Source: Dimorphilus gyrociliatus
Taxonomy: Eukaryota; Annelida; Polychaeta; Dinophilidae
NCBI GenBank assembly: GCA_904063045.1
Contig: CAJFCJ010000069.1
Span: 1-58,096 of the forward strand
Reading direction: 5' to 3'
Length of the DNA: 58,096 bases
Program-made: the position numbers and the translations under genes
The notes under the pieces: model-generated
The model's input: the letters and a program-made list of their open reading frames with translations, nothing else
Told to the model about the DNA's origin: nothing
Databases searched by the model: none
Shown: one piece after another, positions 10,596 to 20,782 of the stretch
Numbering within the stretch: the first letter of the stretch is position 1
How the letters are laid out: each line of letters opens with the position of its first letter

Positions 10596-11170
10596 TTTGA
10601 GTCTTCAGTGTGAACAATTTCTCACTACAAGAGTTTTACTTAAGTTAACAAAACTATTATAGCAAATCTACTTTTGTTTACTTTGTTTCCTTTTAAAAGT
10701 TGTATATTTCTTGATTTTTCATTCAAATGTAGCAGCAATGTTTAGTCGTAATCACAATGTTTCTATTCTCACTCTTTTTGTCATGTATTTTTTTCTGTTT
10801 GATGTTTTCTATCATTCATATTAATTGAACTAAATATAACATTGACAAGTATTGAAAAATTTTCTAGGTTCAAAATATTTTATTCAATTTGAAGAAAGGT
10901 CTTTTTCGAATGGAAGAAATAAACCTTTAAAAGGTGTATACGACTATAGCATTCGTACTTTCTTTAAAATAAATATGAACATGTTTTGGTCACTTGACAT
11001 GTTCATTTATAGTATAAGGGATGTAAACTGAAACATTATTACAAAGTTTTTACTTGCTTCAGGTAGACGTTTAGAACTTTAAACTTGATGTAAAACAATT
11101 ACTCCACCAAAAAAATATATTGATACTTTTATAGCTTGTTCTTTTAAATTTATTATATATTTCAAAATTT
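10596..11170. other. intergenic, no gene recognised
   Basis: AT-rich, stops in all frames, ending at the inner edge of the right inverted-repeat arm. The minus frame at 11079-11264 is partly transposon terminus and is not a gene. Confidence 0.4.
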
Positions 11171-11171
11171 T

Positions 11172-11198
11172 GTGGCCGTTTTCTGTCGTATTCAATAA
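11172..11198. mobile_element. truncated MITE terminus at inverted-repeat boundary
   Basis: TGGCCGTTTTCTGTCGTATTC is the terminus of the same MITE family with no partner end nearby. Its place corresponds exactly to the MITE copy 1 insertion in the other arm, so it is the stump of the orthologous insertion, cut at the duplication breakpoint. Confidence 0.65.
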
Positions 11199-11240
11199 AT
11201 ATATAATATTGAACTGACTAGAGTATTGAATAAAAATGTC

Positions 11241-11441
11241 GGGGTCAACAGAAAACGTCCACAAATGGGAAATTTCAAGGCTAAATTTTTGATTAAGAAA
11301 TGGTTAGGAAGAAGAAGAGAGCAACTGATTTGTACTTAGGAGGGTCTCCTCTAAGGGTTAGGGGTAATGAAAAAAGTTAAATACAGCCAAGAGCTGGGTT
11401 AGGGTAAAAGCACTGATTTGTGGACGTTTTCTGTCGCATCC
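11241..11441. mobile_element. MITE copy 2 with perfect 9-bp TSD
   Basis: A 201-bp element with termini GGGGTCAACAGAAAACGTCC and GGACGTTTTCTGTCGCATCC, flanked by AAAAATGTC at 11232-11240 and 11442-11450. Its interior is homologous to copy 1 in reverse orientation (the TTAGGGGTAATGAAAAAAG region). Confidence 0.88.
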
Positions 11442-11616
11442 AAAAATGTCCTATAACAAACTTGCATACATTCTAAGATCCTTATTTTTCGTTAGATTTT
11501 TGAAATGATAAAGATTTGAGAGTGCCTGTGTAGGCTAATAAAGTCAGCCAATTTCACTTATAAAGGCGACATTAAGATTGATCAACTAGACTAAAGAGAT
11601 TGACTTTGAAACATAA

Positions 11617-11781
11617 AGGAGACCGCGCGAACGCTGATCTCCCACTAACAAAAATTGTACAGTCGAGTCATCTCAATGTGAGATGATCGCAGACGTCAAC
11701 CAATCCGAAGTGCAATGGAAAGGCCTCAGTCTGAGGAAGCTACCTTGTCGATCGTAGCAATTCCTTCTGCCAGGTAAGTAT
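11617..11781 (-). ncRNA. U1: U1 spliceosomal snRNA, copy 2
   Basis: Reads as the same U1 RNA as copy 1 at 5000-5164, on the other strand: the same ACTTACCTG 5' end, stem-loop I, U1A-type loop, Sm site and terminal hairpin. Its upstream promoter region and 3' box are also duplicated, so both copies should be transcribable. The two genes point toward each other across a 6.5-kb spacer. Confidence 0.97.
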
Positions 11782-12050
11782 GCTTTTCATTTGTTCATAT
11801 CATGCTCATATAGTTCAAAATTGTAAAGTTGTACAATCGTACCTCATTTGCATATTGAGTTCAGACAAGCACCTCCAAATAAACACAAAATAAATGGTCG
11901 ATTTAATTCTCGAAATAGAATAGGCGTGTCATTTTCCAGATCCTGAAAACAGTCTGTGAAATATTTAACTAAGTTGTCTACCTAATATTAATTTATTATA
12001 AAGGGAATTTATATGGATAATATGATTACACATGGACTCTTTTTTATTAA

Positions 12051-12430
12051 CAATGTGTTTGCTGGAAAACGAATGGACAGCTAAACATTATAGATAAAAG
12101 ATACAAATACATGTCTAACGATTCTCTTGCTCGACTTTCTATGTTTAGCACATGAATTATTACAAATAATTCTTTTTCGCTTTATTAATTCATGAATACA
12201 TTTACATCGAATAAGAATTGATAAAAAGAGTACAAAGGGTACAAGAATTGACGAAACATATAAGGCAAATCTTCCAGGTAGTAGATTATTACCAGAAGAA
12301 TAACACAGATATTTTCTCTCCACCGATTCGTTATCGAATGAGTGGCAAACTGATAACGTTTTGATGAGTAAACTGTACAAAAAGTGAATAGCTCGAATTT
12401 TGTTTTACTTATTCCTACAAATAGCTTCAC
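12051..12430 (-). pseudogene. GPCR-like fragment (TM5 and third loop)
   Basis: The minus frame 12380-12081 contains one clear hydrophobic helix (GRFALYVSSILVPFVLFLSILI), a basic loop (IRCKCIHELIKRKR) and KRIVRHVFVSFIYNV. This order resembles TM5, the third intracellular loop and the start of TM6 of a rhodopsin-family receptor. The fragment stops within 35 bp of the outer edge of the inverted repeat, and no other receptor exons are present, so it looks truncated by that rearrangement. The family call is tentative; a small unrelated one-helix protein is possible. Confidence 0.35.
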
Positions 12431-12832
12431 AACAGCTAGAAATTTTTTTCAGAGATGAGTAAGAGGAAACTTTCCACGGGAAAATGTTGCTTAACGTTAT
12501 AACAGTATTGCAAATGATTGGTTTTGTTATAGGTAAAAAATAATTGCGAGCTTCCTTAACATAAACTAATGACAAACAACAATAGCCGAAGAGAGTAGAT
12601 CGATCAATGCGAGGGATTTAAGAAAAAATTCGTATTGACCTAATTTCCATACTTGTTTATGAAACTTTCTACTACAACTACCTTCATTAACAAAGATACA
12701 AAAAGGAGAATAGAGTGAAGAGTTTTCCTTTTCACGTAGACAACTGCCACTCTAAAGTTAAAATTCAACGAGTGGTATTTTAAATTCATCAATTTATTTT
12801 TAAGTTTCACACATTTTGAATGTAATTTAAGA

Positions 12833-13170
12833 CATATTGTCTTCAATCCATTGGCGGTAGAAAGAAACGCGGGCGTATCCGGCTGGTCGGTTTGGTGGGC
12901 AGAAAATGATACCGAATGACGTAACACCAGCAATTTGCATCGAGTTGTTAGGGCTAATAGGACAGTTGAGTGGACCACCAGAATCACCCTAAAAATAGAA
13001 ATCATTAAACAATCATCTAGTATCTGTATCGTTACTCAGATCTTACACTGCAAGAGTTTGTCGTTTGGGCATCGTTGTTCAAACAAATGTGGTAGTTATC
13101 ATTAGCTTTATGTACTGCAAGAATCACATCTCATAATTGTATAATCACTATTCACATGTGATTTCGTTTT
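12833..13170 (-). pseudogene. C-terminal two exons of a chymotrypsin-like (S1) serine protease
   Basis: The minus exon from about 12987 encodes GDSGGPLNCP, with the catalytic Ser in its signature, then QIAGVTSFGIIFCPP and the typical C-terminus GYARVSFYRQWIEDNM. The preceding minus exon (about 13093-13039) encodes NYHICLNNDAQTTNSCS and splices in phase 0 into GDSGGP at a GTAAGA donor. These are the last blocks of an S1A protease. No exons with the catalytic His (TAAHC) or Asp (DIAL) are visible upstream to 13880, so this is a remnant or a gene whose 5' exons have been lost. A coherent splice and an intact active-site Ser argue that decay is recent. Confidence 0.75.
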
Positions 13171-13880
13171 CAACGTTCTTTTAGAATATAGCAACCGTTT
13201 CATACGGTTACAACAGTAAATTATATCGTTTTGTGGTACGACCACAAAGAACAGATCTTCAACAATGATGACAGAAGTTTTTGTTAGACGTTAATTTATC
13301 CGTTTGTTGTTGATTGAATGCTGATTTATTTAATGCTAATCTTTCAAAAACGCAATTTAGTCAAAACTGGCAGCTCTTCTCCTGACATTGCTCATTATGA
13401 CGCATCTTTTTGGAAGTTTCTAATTTTAGGTAAGACTAGATCCCGAGCGGTAATAAAATTAAGTTTAACAACTTTTGGATAGAATAATTGAGTGAGACTT
13501 ATTGTAAATGTTCCAACAGATTGAAGTTGGGATTAGGTTTACTAAAGATGGTACTAATCACAATCTTGCATTTTTCGTTTGCATAACTAAAAACAAAACG
13601 TTATATTCCCTATATATTAGCTTTTCTGCATAGATATCTATGGCTTCATTCATAATTGAGCACTCTTTTTTACCTTTATACACATTTTTTCAATTTATTT
13701 GAGATAAAAATACTGAGGGAAATTGTTGAAATTTATAGAATTTATCATTCCTTTCTCCCATCATTGCATTTACACACTGAAAACTGAGGAAATGTTCGAG
13801 TATTCGTGTATTTTTGTAATATAAAGAAAAGAAATTGAGACAGAGAGAGAAACATTCATTGAAGAATTATTAGTCTCTAT
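13171..13880. other. intergenic, searched for upstream protease exons
   Basis: No TAAHC- or DIAL-type coding block and no open frame of interest on either strand. Confidence 0.4.
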
Positions 13881-13884
13881 ATGT

Positions 13885-16800
13885 TCATACTTGGCATTTT
13901 TTCTCTGATTTTTTACCAACATTCACTAATAATGTATGTCCAACAGCCGAATCGAGTGAATCTTCAAGTTCATTCGTAATATTCGAGGAAGTTAGAAGGC
14001 ACTCCTTCTCCTTGAAATTGTAGGAGAAAGATAGGCACATGTTTAATTTACATAAAATTAAACAAGATATAAAAGTCTGTTCCTTTTGCAGTTGCGACAG
14101 AATTAATGTACTTGATTTCAATTTCTTTTCTTTTGTTATTTTTAACCACGAAATTTCTCTTAAGGCTGTTTTAAAGAAAAAAATCTTAGATATTGACATA
14201 ATTATGTTCTCAAATTAACCTAATCCTAACCCTAAAACCTTAACCCTGCTAGTCCAGGTCATTGACTAACTTACAAAATGATTTCTTGGAAATAAAACAC
14301 TATTGTCCTGCATTTCTTTCTCTCAGTGTTTAAATTAGCTTACAATATAAATACACTTGTATGATTCATATAACAAGATAGTATTCGTTATATAATGGAC
14401 TCTATTGATTTTCCAGCAAAGTCAACATTGTAATGAGCTTTTGCGATTTGAAAAAATTTCCCTATTCCACTGAATATTAAGAAAGCGTCTACTTTCATCA
14501 TGCTTCACAAATATCTTGTTGATTCGCTGAATTACCTGATAATCTACCAAACGCTTTTACTTCACAAAAATGCAACTCATTTTTTCTTGAAAGATTTTTG
14601 ACGATTAACAGTTGATTTCCTTCTATGGGTTGGTGGCAATTGATCAGAATAAGAGATCTTATTGGTTCCACTTTATCAGTCAATCTCCCGCAAAATTGCC
14701 GATCGACTCCATTGTCAAATGCAACGTATATCGAAACATTATATAGCGAATCTGTTTTGAATTGAATGAGAGATGTTCATTGATTGAACTCAAAGCAAAT
14801 TATATCTCATTTACCAATATCTGTATCAAAAAGCGGATATAGGATAATTTGATTAACGTAATATCTGCTCTTAAATTTTATTGTGAGGATAATTTCACTC
14901 TCTGACGTTAGTTTTGAACATGAAGAATATCTTGGAATTTTCTTTAAATTATAAAAGTTTCCATCAATAACTTTTAGTGGAGAATTGTCGTAATCCCAAA
15001 AAGAATTGTTGTTTGCAAATGCTTCCTCCATTGGAATTTCTATGGAGGAAAAGTATTTGTTGTCGAAAGATAGTCCAATTATATACAGCTCGTATACTTC
15101 CACGTTTTGACTTAGAGAATATATCAATAGAAAACGGCCAATTTTGTTGGGAGAACATTTCCATACGAAAATACTACCAGATTTTGCTGAAAAGTTATCA
15201 AGATCTCCAGAAGAACATTCTGAAGCGTCTATTTTCACAAATTTGTTCACGTCTTCATTTATAGTTTCTAATATTTTAAAATTTAGAGTTGTATATCTCT
15301 GACTTTCTGTTTGATAATCGTTTGGAAAATGAATGGATTATCTTGATCAAATAGTTATCTTACTGTAAATGATATGCCTCAATTTTATTGCTGTGTAATC
15401 AACTCTAACTATCCTTAAAAGATCAACCAACAACCAAGCTTTTGGTTTACTGAGTGAGAAATGATGTTTGGTAAATCCATCTGTTGCAAAGGTTGCATAG
15501 AATGGCTCTTCAGCATGACCAGGTATGAATAGTGTCGAAGAGAACCAAGCCGGTTTTCCAAATGCATTATTTACAAAGTCTTTAAAACAATATAATAATT
15601 ACTAATTAAAAGGTGAAAACAACCTTTTTACCTGCTTTGTCAATTGTTAATCCTCTAATTTCAATTCTTGAAATAACTATGCTATTATGGTTGCTATAGT
15701 TACTGCTAATGATTACAAATTCACCAATTAGAGGATAGACACAGGAGAGACTTATATCGTCTTCAACCAAAATTTTTGATATTTTACAGCATTCTTCGCT
15801 CTTTAATAAAGTTTTATCTAATAGAAAATTTCTATTTGTCACAAATATTTGAAATTCTGTAGAAATAGAAATTCCATATAAATCTATTCCATAGATTAGA
15901 AATTTTCCTTTTAAAAACATGGCGTAGAAGAAATTGCCATTTTGTGCTGAGGTTGAAGAAGAAGTGTACTTTTTCGATAAATGCTTTTCCTGAAGAGGAT
16001 ATTCGGCATAGGCGTATGATCCGGATTTGACATTTGAAACGAAAACGTCGGCGTTCAGCGCTAAATTATCTGAATTTTTTTCACAGGATAATTTAAAACT
16101 GATGGAAAAAATTGAAAAAAAGAAAATTTTTACCACAATAAGCTTCAATTTCGCATATTGTTATATTAGATATTTCCGGAAGAGAAATATTGATAAAGCG
16201 GGCTAAATATATATCACTCTGGCACGTAAATTTGCTTGTCTTATTCATAGAATGTAACACTGCGTTTTCAATGCACACATCGCTAGAATCAGTCCAATTC
16301 GTGACGAATATACTCATTTTCTCATTATAGCCTATAAAACAATGTTTATTGGATGCACAATTTTAACCCACTTTGTTCCCAAATTTAATAATCATACCTG
16401 AAATGTTAGGTGGATACATAATTATTTCTCTTATAGTGTACATTTCAATTAGGTCAATCATTATCCAAAAATCGTCATTATCTCTTTCCAGTTTCGTACA
16501 ACCGCCTAATAAATCTTGACCATTTTTTATCCCATCAACTAAATGGCTGTCATGATAAATTTTATTTGGATAAGCTACTATTGCGTTATGTATTATTGCT
16601 TTATTTAGCGCAACATTATGCTTTCCAGCAGATTGAATACCGAGACAAAAGTTATTCTGCAAGTGTTCTTGAACAGATTTTGATACATTTAATCCGGAGA
16701 TTATCTCTCCATACTTATCTATTATTGATTTTATGGTATACATTGATTCTGAATTTTCCATATACATTTCATTCCATAGATGGTAATTTTTTTTGAACCA

Positions 16801-17622
16801 ATATTCTGTTGAATGACATTTTGAATATCTATTCCAAATGCCAGCAATACATATTTTACTGAAGTTTTTAAATTGGTTGTTCAAGCAAATATCTGATTCG
16901 AAATCACCTGGAAAATTATACTGGTTTTATTTATTTTCGTAGTATTTTGGTATAGAAATATAAAACGGATCAACATTTAATTTACAGAATAAATTTTTGA
17001 GTAAACGTTCCTTTAATACTTTGCAGATTGGCCAATTTTTAAAACTATTTATTACGTTTTGTAGAATACTAACGAATTTGAATGGTTGAAAAAATTTGAG
17101 AGTAATTTCCAGCCTCGAATATCTTTGGTTGGCAGATAGATTTTAGAGAGCAGGTCGATTTTGTTAAATTGTCTTTAGATTTTAAAGACATTACTTGACA
17201 AAGCGACTCTTTTTGCTTACACAAATTCCAACATAGAGAAAGTGCAGTTGAAATGTTCGTATTATCTATTTTAATACTATGTTCAGATACGTTATTCCGC
17301 TGACAATCAACATTTTCCAAGAAAACATAGTCGGAGACTTTTTATGAAAAAATAATATAAACTTACAAAAAAGTCAGACTGTTTTATTGTCAAATATAAT
17401 ACCTGTGTTACACAATAATCCGTCAAATATAGGGGGACACTGACAATTTCCTTTAATGCATTTACCATAGAAGTATAGACAGTCATGATGAGAAACACAA
17501 CTACCTAGAACTATAAAATTACATGAAAAAGGATAAAAAGCACGACTACAGAATTTCATACCTTTGAACTGTAAAGTATAATAAACACACGCAAAATAAA
17601 GGTAAACTGAGTATTTTATCAT
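13885..17622 (-). CDS. fucolectin-repeat gene A: EGF - PAN - four FTP (F5/8-type) domains - PAN
   Basis: A secreted multidomain lectin-like protein. Exon 1 gives a signal peptide (MIKYSVYLYFACVYYT). The EGF-like exon reads CLYFYGKCIKGNCQCPP. The PAN exon is 17320-17069. FTP domain 1 (about 16884-16100) has HNVALNKAI, HLVDGI, GGCT and ICEIEAYC. FTP 2 (about 16070-15630) has NLALNADV and SRIEIRGL. FTP 3 (about 15590-15090) has AFGKPAW, KAWLLVDLL and GRFLLIY. FTP 4 (about 15090-14500) has DYDNSPLKVIDG and FCEVKAFG. A PAN exon at 14165-13885 fits a phase-1 splice from 14548, although an in-frame stop at 14498 offers an alternative end. FTP domains are fucose-binding beta-sandwiches in eel fucolectin and tachylectin-4; binding here is inferred. 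Paralogues are at 27.3 and 53.0 kb. Confidence 0.8.
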
Positions 17623-17639
17623 TTAAATGGCTATTTAAA

Positions 17640-19300
17640 AACTAAACTCTTGCTTTGAAAAAACATATTAAATTCTGAAATATGAATATAAAAATAAAGT
17701 TCTTTTTTATTGCCATTCAATTATTCATTATTTTTCCTCTTAATTAGTTTATTTTACAATCCATGAACACCATTGGTATTACTAAAAGGTTTATTTTTTG
17801 TAAGAAAGGTCATCTTAACATAGAATTTTCAATACTTTTATTAACGTTACTAAACTTGAATATTGAATTTCTCGCTTGCTGTAATTGCTACACGATTATT
17901 TATTAATGAAAAAAAAACGTTTGCGATATCTCTATTTTATACTATATCAGACCAGTAGATAAAAATCAATAAAATATCATACAAAGAAGCAACGTTCCTG
18001 CTTCATTAAAGGAAAGACAGAGAGTAGTCAGATGACCTGTTGCATTCATATTAAAAGATAATATATAATTAAAACATATTGTGAAAGTTCGTATCTGTAA
18101 TTGTTCTTTGACACTACAGCCTTTGAGATTCTATTGTTTCATCAACAACACAGCCAATCTTTGAGCTCAATTTACAATTACTTAGGTTCAGTACAGAAAA
18201 GTTTATGCAACTCTATATGCTGATTTAAGACGTGCAATTATTTTATTTACAATTCGAAAAGTTCTCCGGACGCTTAGGTTTATGTGCAAATAACGAAATC
18301 GGGAAGAAAATTTTGCTTGGAAGCCCAATAGCTCAAGATGTTTGTTGCATAGCAAGTTTCACCTAGGGCGACGTCCCCGCTAATCAGTCAGAAAATGTGG
18401 GAGATAGATAAGGTTCAGTGGAATACCAATACATGTTCACTTTGAAAGAAGATTAGTATCTAATGCGTTAGGGGTTGTGGTAAATGTTCAAATTTTTAGG
18501 ACGTTTTCTCACATACCTACAGCTAGCTATGATATACAGGGTTACCAAAAACCAATTATCACTTTTAATGAAATAAACAAGCTACAACGTGTATATTAAG
18601 ATAAAAGGATATTTGCGATGTATTTGACTAGCTTTAAAAGCAATGGGAAAATGTCTTGTAGATAAATGATTATCTCTTAAATCTTCTTGAAAACTTTTTG
18701 ACTTGTTACATAACTTCCCGATATAGGTCGTAATTAAAAAAAGGATATTTGTAGTAATAGGTGTCACCAATATTTAAATCTGGTTATCGTTGAAAACGCT
18801 CACTGAATTCTTGATTATTTAATTGCCCTTTGAGACTTTGACAGATATCCACAATAGTAGCATTAACACTTCATAGCCTTGAAAAAGTAACATGAATTCT
18901 TCTGGTACAAAACAGCCATTGTGAACTTTTATATTAAGAAGAGAACGAGAGTGAAGAAAAACATCCATTTAGTCTTCTATTGTATTTAATGAAATTGAAA
19001 GGCTTGCTAAAATTAGTTACATCTCATTGGTTAATTGTAGATGACAGTTTGTAAATATTGCTTTATTTCCACAATTTTTTTTACTTATACTTAAGAAAAG
19101 TTTAGGCAGACTACACACTTTTAAGAAAGAGAGTGGCGCCATCTTTTGGGTTTTTGTTATTTTACAAACAAAACAAATCGAGAAATACTGACACTAGAAG
19201 AAAGACAAACTATATTGTATCGAGTATTATAATGATAAAAGATTAATGAACGAGTTAATTAGTTAAGAGCATTTTTAATATTATTCTGGCTTAGCAATAT
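17640..19300. other. intergenic, no gene recognised
   Basis: Likely promoter side of the minus-strand gene A. The minus frame at 18582-18770 has no motif. GGACGTTTTCTCACATACC near 18500 resembles a MITE terminus but has no partner end. Confidence 0.4.
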
Positions 19301-19317
19301 CACAAAACTAATGCGAC

Positions 19318-19611
19318 TTGAGAAATGGAGTAGTTGAAATTTGTAATGGTCTTCTCCAATCATTAAATACTCTAAAGCATCTTGATTTTTCTAATTGTAA
19401 TTTAACTGAAAGTCAAACTACACAGATTGAAAATGTGCTAAATCAATGCTTTAAAATTGAATTAATCAATTTAGACATTAATAAACTAATGGGAAATGGA
19501 CTTTGTGATGGGCTCATTCAATCCTCCGATAGTTTACAAACTCTTGATTTTAGCAATTACAATCTAACAGAAAATAATCAAAATTGGAATTATGCTGAAA
19601 AATTGTTCTAA
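19318..19611 (+). pseudogene. LRR fragment (ribonuclease-inhibitor type)
   Basis: A frame of 97 residues holding about two repeats: GVVEICNGLLQSLNTLKHLDFSNCNL, then NGLCDGLIQSSDSLQTLDFSNYNL. It has the same consensus as the LRR gene at 20783-22747 on the opposite strand, but no plausible start or cap, and it stops after a garbled third repeat. Most simply a truncated duplicate of that gene. Confidence 0.6.
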
Positions 19612-19709
19612 AATGGAATTTTTCAAATAAAAGAGAATGTAATATGGATCGTAAGTTTTTTCCCTTTATCCGCTTTATTTTTCTTCTTCTTTCAGACATA
19701 TTATTTATG

Positions 19710-20030
19710 ATATCTTTTAAAAGAAATATGCATATACTGCTAAATTGTATGATGATTTATTTAGTGGATATAATAAAGATATAATGTTTCCCGGATATGG
19801 TAATATTTCTTTGGGATTAAGTATCACTGACATTGTTGGCATTGAGGATGATTTAATTACTTTTAATGTTTGGCAGAAAATGGTATGTTTTCAACTAGTT
19901 CATATACTAGTTACGGAGAGATTATAAGTTACAGTGGTCCACACCACAATACGGCAATGCAACGACTTTACTTGTACCTATCGATAAAAATTGGATAATT
20001 GCAAATAGTTTAAAGTTTCTTCTTTTGTAT
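19710..20030 (+). pseudogene. nicotinic-receptor-like Cys-loop channel fragment
   Basis: Two adjacent coding blocks match the start of the ligand-binding domain of Cys-loop receptors. 19733-19882 reads KLYDDLFSGYNKDI then LGLSITDIVGIEDDLITFNVWQ. 19911-20010 reads RRDYKLQWSTPQYG then LLVPIDKNW, the W-x-D-Y-x-L-x-W block. They join in phase 0 if a 28-nt GT-AG segment (19883-19910) is an intron. The Cys-loop, the four membrane helices and a signal peptide are not seen nearby, so this is a fragment. Confidence 0.65.
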
Positions 20031-20780
20031 TTCCGAAATTGTTATTTAAAACAACGAAACGTATCAGTTACTTTTGTGTTTCTTCTTAAAATATCTAAAA
20101 TATCTTTAGTTGAGATGATTTTCTAAATTCTATAAAAGTCCAAAGTTCAGATTTTACGCTGTTTCATTTCTTTCTTTAAAATATATTGACCTGCATTCAC
20201 TTTATTGGAAGTAATAACTCAAAAAAGAAAAAATTTCCTCTTGCGTGCAGGATACAGTTTTACTGTAAATGAAAAAACTGCAAATATAGTTAAATGCAGA
20301 TTGAGTGTCAGAAACAAAGTATGAAGAGCCACTTGAAGGGATAATTCTTTCTCCGTTGGAAAAATGCGTCATATCTTTAAGAAATTTTTAACTATGCTAC
20401 AGTATGTTCAAGGAACATTTATTACAAGAGATATTTTGTCCAGGGGGGCATATAATTCAGCATTTAGTCCAGTAAAACAGTCCGCTATGATAAAACTGGT
20501 AAAATGGTATCTTGTTTCATTAGTTAAAAACTTCACCAGTGGGGCAACTTCTGTCACTCCTGTGGGCGACTTCTGCCTTAGTTCGGGCTTCTTCTATCAT
20601 ATTCTAAATAATGTACTATCTGTGATAGGCTACATGCCTATAAGCATACTTTGTGGATTATTATATTGGTATCGTAACAAATTATAGAAAGCTTGGGTTG
20701 TCCTATCCTATGTTTAAAAAAATAGTTGATTTAAGGTAAATCATGTGCTAAAAAATTAATAATCTCTCCTAATCATATTT
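20031..20780. other. no gene recognised
   Basis: A 107-codon plus frame at 20364-20687 with a hydrophobic C-terminus (SVIGYMPISILCGLLYWY) is open, but I cannot assign it. It may be chance. Confidence 0.3.
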
Positions 20781-20782
20781 TA

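Larger units (their letters stand above)
11172..12050 (-). repeat. right arm of large inverted repeat containing U1 snRNA
   Basis: The inverse of the arm at 4731-5400. Read from 12050 leftward it matches the first arm through the U1 gene to about 11451. It is then interrupted by an extra MITE (11241-11441), after which homology resumes at 11204-11240 (the AATACTCTAGTCAGTTCAAT block) and ends in a MITE terminus at 11172-11198. Arm 1 lacks the extra insertion, so that MITE moved after the duplication. Confidence 0.9.
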
